Positions 60,199 to 64,000 of a stretch of 64,000 nucleotides of DNA are shown here, piece by piece. Origin of the DNA: Phocaeicola_A sp045545095 (GTDB taxonomy: Bacteria; Bacteroidota; Bacteroidia; Bacteroidales; Bacteroidaceae); the NCBI GenBank assembly GCA_045545095.1, contig JAZQAG010000021.1, forward strand, positions 22,412-86,411, written 5' to 3'. The stretch's first letter is position 1. Each line of letters starts with the position of its first letter. Below the pieces are notes generated by a model. That model saw only the letters and a program-made list of their open reading frames with translations. It was not told the DNA's origin and searched no databases. The translations under genes were made by a program, and so were the position numbers.

Positions 60199-60615
60199 GA
60201 ATAAATTCTCGCAATAATATCATTGGGGAGCAAATATACAAAATGTTTTTAATACAAAGAAATTATGATACCAATGAGTGAATAATCTATTCTGTATATA
60301 TTAAATCTACAACTATTTCTTCCACGAAAAGACACAAAACTATCAGAATACAAATACTTCAGTTATTTTTCAAAGGAAAGAAGGATACTATATACATGAA
60401 GTTATACATTATCAATTCAAGAGTATTTTCCACCAGCATATACTATTAGAAATCAGAATTTATAATCCAAAAATCAAAATAAGTTCGTATCTTTGCCCCT
60501 GAAAACATCACGAGCAGTGTAACCACTGCACCAACCGAGCAGGGATGCCACGGTGGTCAAGTTACGATGTGGACAAATAATTCTGTATTATTAACGTCAA
60601 AAAAAACATCCGATT
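60199..60615. other. 417-base gap with divergent promoters and a structured leader
   Basis: The minus -7 box TATATTTG (60231-60238) serves the RecQ-UvrD gene. The plus -7 box TATCTTTG (60488-60495) starts a leader of about 115 bases with two hairpins: GCAGTG-TAAC-CACTGC (60514-60529), and an ACCA/TGGT plus CCG/CGG stem (60530-60537 with 60551-60557). Nothing else is seen in the AT-rich middle. Confidence 0.5.
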
Positions 60616-60903
60616 ATGACAAAAATTGTTTCTTACGCCCAAGCGCGTATCAGTTTCTACGAAGCGCGTTTCCAAAGCGAAACAAACGACCAACTCGTAA
60701 ACAATCTCAACTCTCTGGCCACCTCACGTGGATGGACGGCCGAGCGCTCGTACTTCACAACTGCACTCATCAATGAGCTGCAGCGACGCAGCATCAACCT
60801 GTCAGCCATCATCCATAGGGACACTCACGGAGAAATACTTTTCGTCACCCATTGCCTTGTGCAATACGATAAGGAAACTCAAACACTAAGACCTATCAAC
60901 TGA
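60616..60903 (+). CDS. small protein of unknown function behind a structured leader
   Basis: This 95-residue soluble protein reads TKIVSYAQARISFYEARFQ, NNLNSLATSRGWTAERSYFTTALINELQRRSINL and IHRDTHGEILFVTHCLVQYD. A helical first part is followed by two strands and a tail. It has no membrane, metal or catalytic motif. I recognise it only as a type of short conserved Bacteroides protein. Its leader carries two stable hairpins and it ends at a strong terminator, so it is its own transcription unit and is convergent with the KtrA-like gene. Confidence 0.7.
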   Translation: MTKIVSYAQARISFYEARFQSETNDQLVNNLNSLATSRGWTAERSYFTTALINELQRRSINLSAIIHRDTHGEILFVTHCLVQYDKETQTLRPIN

Positions 60904-60911
60904 CAAAATAA

Positions 60912-60959
60912 AAGCCCCCTACCTCAACCCAACTGCTCGGGTGACGGAGGGGGGGGCTT
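60912..60959. terminator. bidirectional terminator between the 95-residue gene and ktrA-like gene
   Basis: AAGCCCCC (60912-60919) pairs with GGGGGCTT (60952-60959), with an inner ACCC/GGGT stem. It lies 30 bases beyond the stop of the KtrA-like gene. Confidence 0.85.
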
Positions 60960-60988
60960 GTAATTGCATCCCTATAGCCCCCAAGGAT

Positions 60989-61408
60989 TTACATCATCTC
61001 GCCCAGATTGCCGGAAAACAGATTGTCAGCAAAGATACGGGCCGCATAACTCTCGGGGATGAAAATCTTTTGGATATTCATTGCTTTCAGTATTGACAGG
61101 TGTGTACGGTCTAATGCCCGGGCATAAATTTTGCTGACGGACAATTCCTTCAGAGCAGCCACGGCACGCAAGGAGTAATCCATACTTTGCCCGATGGCCA
61201 CAATAGCACCATCGATTTCATCCAAAGGAAGCTCCCTCAAAGCCATACGCTCGGTAGCATCCATAATATAAGCCACCGAAATTCGGTCTTTAATCTCCTC
61301 TACCCGGTGTTCATTACTATCTACTCCTATCACATCATGCCCCTTGTCTGTCAAAGCTTCGGCCAACGTCTTTCCGAAACTGCCTAATCCAACAACCAAA
61401 TATTTCAT
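60989..61408 (-). CDS. KtrA-like potassium-gating protein, RCK_N domain only
   Basis: This 139-residue Rossmann-fold regulator starts at the ATG at 61408 (MKYLVVGLGSFGKTLAEAL); an upstream TTG start would add two residues. GLGSFG binds the nucleotide, IGVDSN supplies the acidic ribose contact, and AIGQSMDYSLR and KIYARALDRTHLSILKAMN follow the KtrA/TrkA-N pattern. It ends with SGNLGEMM, where KtrA proteins (about 220 residues) continue into an RCK_C domain. The stop is followed within 30 bases by a terminator, with no C-domain remnant in any frame. It is cotranscribed with the TrkH/KtrB gene, whose stop lies six bases before its start. Confidence 0.88.
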   Translation of the reverse strand: MKYLVVGLGSFGKTLAEALTDKGHDVIGVDSNEHRVEEIKDRISVAYIMDATERMALRELPLDEIDGAIVAIGQSMDYSLRAVAALKELSVSKIYARALDRTHLSILKAMNIQKIFIPESYAARIFADNLFSGNLGEMM

Positions 61409-61414
61409 AATCAA

Positions 61415-63235
61415 CTAATTAATAATTACATTACCTTTCGGATAACGGTATTTTCGCCGATCTCTCTGTCGGCTCATCCCCATCAGCACCGTTATCAGTC
61501 CTACACGCCCGACAAACATCAATACAACAATCAACAGTCGGCTGGCATTCCCCAACTCAGGAGTTACATTGAGGCTTGCTCCTACAGTGCTGTAGGCCGA
61601 CACCACTTCGAACAGCAACCCCTTGGGAGAAATGTCTGATTCGAGAAGGAGCAGAGCTACAAATGAAAGCAGTATCGCCACAATCGACCCAAACACAACT
61701 GCTGACGAACGACTGACAGAATCGGACGTAATCTCACGGTTAAACAGCACTACGGCATTCTCACCACGAACAACCGCACGGATATTGGCCAATGCTACGG
61801 CAAAAGTATTAACCTTGATTCCGCCTGCTGTTGATTGGGAGGCACCACCTATCCACATCAAGAAAATATAAACAAGGATGGTCAACAAAGAAAATTGGGC
61901 CAAATCAACACTGTTGAATCCTGCCGTTCGCGGCACTACCGAAGTAAAAAAGGACTGTACTACCTTCTCGCCTACCGACATTCCGGCAAAAGCTCCATTC
62001 CACTCCAATACGGCAACCAACAACATGCCGCCTGCCAATAGGAAAGCGGTAGAAACAAGAACTATCTTTGTATTTATATTCGTCAAGTGAATATACCGAG
62101 GCAAAGATTGTTCCGTCTGCTTATGCCACAACATCTTACGCAGAGAATAGGAAATGACTTTTCTGAAATTCATAAGGATGGGAAATCCAATACCCCCCAA
62201 TATGACCAACACAGAAATGATGATGAAAAACAAATTATGCCCGTATAGGACCGTTTCATTACCCAAATTCCCCGTAAGCGTAGAAAAGCCTGCATTACAA
62301 AAGGCAGAAATGGCATGAAAAACAGAGAAAAAGAGTTCTTCGTGCAACGTCATACCCATAGTATCGTGAATACTGAACCAAATGCAGCAAGCACCTAACA
62401 ACTCGATAGAGAAAGTGAAACCCAATATATACAATAAAGTGGAAATAAGAGAACTGAAGGTCTCTGACCCCACCATATCGCGCAAGGCAAATTGATTGTA
62501 CAAGCCCGTACCTCCCATAAAAAACATGGCAAAAAAACTCGTAATGGTCATTACTCCCAACCCACCTATCTGAATAAGCAGAGCTATGACAATCTGACCT
62601 TCCAACGAAAAAGTTTGGGCAATATCAACCGTGGAAAGTCCTGTCACGCACACAGCACTGGTAGAAACAAACAAAGCATCGACAAGCGACAAGCGAATAT
62701 GCTCATGCGTGGAGCGGGGCAACAACAACAAAAGGGCACCGAAAAGAATAATCACAGCAAAACAAACGGCCATCAACAAAGCTGGATTGGTCTTTTTATT
62801 GATAAAACTCACTATCCCTTTGGAAATCTCCAGTGCAGCAAACAAGAGCAGCACGGATATAACCAAGAACTTATTTGAGGAAACATTCCACAACCAAACA
62901 AACACATGACCTTCTACAGGAGGAGTGAAAAAATTGGACAAAGCTGTCAATGCAAGCAGAAATCCCAAAAAGACTGTCATAAAAACAGTCTTACGATTGA
63001 TTTCCGTCCAACAAAATATCACACGAAAAAAATATGAGACAAAATAAACCCACCAAGCATAACGGTACACATTATGAACAACCGACATTTCCAACTCATC
63101 AAGCACAAAGCCATAATCAACAACAATAGCCCCTATGACAGTTACAGATATAAAAGCCATTAACATACGTGTCCACATAGAAAGAAGAGCACGTACCGAA
63201 GGGGGTAATATGTCTGAAATCAAACGTTCCAACAT
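61415..63235 (-). CDS. TrkH/KtrB-family potassium uptake channel
   Basis: This 606-residue membrane protein takes up potassium, probably with sodium or protons. The four selectivity-filter loops are visible (SAVCVTGLSTVDIA, ISAFCNAGFSTLTGN, VVPRTAGFNSVDLAQ and SAYSTVGASLNVTP), each with the expected T/S-x-G core. About 160 N-terminal residues with four or five extra helices (from LSMWTRMLMAFISV) precede the usual core. The ATG at 63235 lies only 8 bases from a -7 box, so the message would be leaderless or start at a later methionine. The gating subunit follows. Confidence 0.93.
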   Translation of the reverse strand: MLERLISDILPPSVRALLSMWTRMLMAFISVTVIGAIVVDYGFVLDELEMSVVHNVYRYAWWVYFVSYFFRVIFCWTEINRKTVFMTVFLGFLLALTALSNFFTPPVEGHVFVWLWNVSSNKFLVISVLLLFAALEISKGIVSFINKKTNPALLMAVCFAVIILFGALLLLLPRSTHEHIRLSLVDALFVSTSAVCVTGLSTVDIAQTFSLEGQIVIALLIQIGGLGVMTITSFFAMFFMGGTGLYNQFALRDMVGSETFSSLISTLLYILGFTFSIELLGACCIWFSIHDTMGMTLHEELFFSVFHAISAFCNAGFSTLTGNLGNETVLYGHNLFFIIISVLVILGGIGFPILMNFRKVISYSLRKMLWHKQTEQSLPRYIHLTNINTKIVLVSTAFLLAGGMLLVAVLEWNGAFAGMSVGEKVVQSFFTSVVPRTAGFNSVDLAQFSLLTILVYIFLMWIGGASQSTAGGIKVNTFAVALANIRAVVRGENAVVLFNREITSDSVSRSSAVVFGSIVAILLSFVALLLLESDISPKGLLFEVVSAYSTVGASLNVTPELGNASRLLIVVLMFVGRVGLITVLMGMSRQRDRRKYRYPKGNVIIN

Positions 63236-63242
63236 GACCGCA

Positions 63243-63250
63243 CAAAGATA
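63243..63250 (-). promoter_or_regulatory. -7 box for the TrkH/KtrB-KtrA-like pair
   Basis: The minus strand reads TATCTTTG, ending 8 bases before the predicted start codon. Confidence 0.5.
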
Positions 63251-63420
63251 TTCATAAAAACTACAGATTCTCTACAAAGACAGATTTATTGTAAAATATT
63301 AACTCAAACGCCCTTCTTGACCACTGTATCCAACATCATTTCACATATAAATATCCTATTTGATGTACTATCCGGAAGGATAATAACAGACTTACCAAGT
63401 GAACTATATATCACTTGTCG

Positions 63421-63515
63421 AGCCGCTTATAGTTCACTTCCCAAGCCGTAAGTTATTCACTTGGATAAGCCGCTAACTGTTCATTTGGGTAAGCCGCAAG
63501 TTATCCATTCACATG
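63421..63515. repeat. degenerate 24-base tandem repeat
   Basis: Four units begin with AGCCG at 63421, 63444, 63468 and 63492 (spacing 23, 24, 24). Each continues as a variant of TAAGTTATTCACTTGG. Further weak copies extend to about 63590. Units also carry AGTGAAC/GTTCACT pairs that can form hairpins. No gene is seen in 63236-63866. Confidence 0.65.
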
Positions 63516-63626
63516 CCCCCAAGTCATACATCCGAACAAGCGTAAATTATCCACCTGCCGGAGCATAAGCCATACACCAGAGACTTCGTGAACTATACAG
63601 CGAATGACCTTCTCATCAGGAGAATC

Positions 63627-63679
63627 ATATATATAATATATAATGTACGCGTGCACGCGCATACATTATCATATATATA
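63627..63679. repeat. long imperfect palindrome with alternating purine-pyrimidine core
   Basis: AT-rich arms (ATATAT... and TAATGTA/TACATTA) surround a perfect GCGTGCACGC core at 63649-63658. Most of the 53 bases alternate purine and pyrimidine, a pattern prone to Z-form or cruciform DNA. It lies between the TrkH promoter and the rRNA operon end. Confidence 0.6.
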
Positions 63680-63817
63680 AAAGACATCTGCACCTGTGAC
63701 ACCTTATCAGCCACTTATTCCCCACTCCTCCCATCAGTCCCATTCATCCCATTCCTCCCATCAGAAGATGTCGGATATTGTCGGATCTGCGTGGTGTGTG
63801 GAAGGAGCCGGGGCCAT

Positions 63818-63859
63818 AAAAAAAGTTTCCCGCTCCAGATTTCTCTGAAACGGGAAACT
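63818..63859 (-). terminator. rRNA operon terminator
   Basis: AGTTTCCCG (63824-63832) pairs with CGGGAAACT (63851-63859), with an inner CAGA/TCTG stem. On the minus strand it is followed by a run of T (63818-63824). Confidence 0.88.
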
Positions 63860-63866
63860 CACTCTA

Positions 63867-63976
<110 letters not shown>

Positions 63977-64000
63977 TATCACTAATGACTATCGCACAAG

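Overview
The window is chromosomal DNA from a member of the Bacteroidales, almost certainly a Bacteroides species. The gene content is typical: a V-type ATPase operon, GT3/GT35 glycogen enzymes, Rho with a very large N-terminal insertion, many secreted glycanases and a DUF2764 protein. Upstream of many genes there is also the Bacteroides-type -7 promoter box, TAnnTTTG. I cannot name the species.

Region by region. 1-5.2 kb: end of a membrane acyltransferase, an AlaX-like tRNA-editing domain protein, an Hsp20 with a cysteine cluster, tRNA-Thr(CGT), a GH51 arabinofuranosidase, an NlpE-like lipoprotein and the murein transglycosylase MltG. 5.2-12.4 kb: a candidate structured RNA, then thrS-infC-rpmI-rplT, a TPR protein, peptide deformylase and the RuvX/YqgF nuclease, all on the minus strand. 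12.6-16 kb: an aspartate:alanine antiporter and aspartate 4-decarboxylase, which together make a proton-consuming aspartate-to-alanine cycle. 17-19.7 kb: an AT-rich pair of secreted proteins of unknown function. 19.8-27.9 kb: RidA, Rho, a dihydroorotate-dehydrogenase-like protein, a DUF3127 protein with an SSB-like tail, DnaN, a DnaQ-type exonuclease and CoaBC, with REP-like inverted 8-mer arrays between the last three. 28-42.4 kb: secreted PL11, GH31 and GH9 enzymes for plant cell-wall glycans. 42.4-55.1 kb: FKBP, glycogen phosphorylase and synthase, and the V-ATPase operon. 55.3-60.2 kb: a single 1627-residue protein joining a DEDD exonuclease-like domain, a RecQ helicase and a UvrD helicase. 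60.6-64 kb: a small unknown gene, a shortened KtrA-like protein with its TrkH/KtrB partner, a repeat-rich gap and the 5S rRNA gene that ends an rRNA operon.

The most unusual object is at 36054-39722. It is a complete 3.67-kb IS1595-family transposon with 26-bp inverted repeats (one mismatch) and a perfect 8-bp target duplication. It sits between the divergent GH31 and GH9 genes. Besides the transposase it carries a translationally coupled 51-residue ORF, two overlapping minus-strand genes behind a long structured leader, a zinc-ribbon protein, a coupled pair with a four-cysteine micro-protein, and a KTSC-like protein. None of this cargo has a function I recognise. Its genes are packed with 3-bp convergent gaps, stop/start overlaps, insulating hairpins and divergent promoters, so it looks like an intact, evolved unit and not a decaying one.

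Other points worth following: the exonuclease-RecQ-UvrD fusion, the minus-strand structured RNA near 5.3 kb, a DonS-like small RNA left between two glycanase genes at 32.8 kb, sodium-ligand residues in the V-ATPase rotor subunit, and the DDLPF tail on DUF3127.
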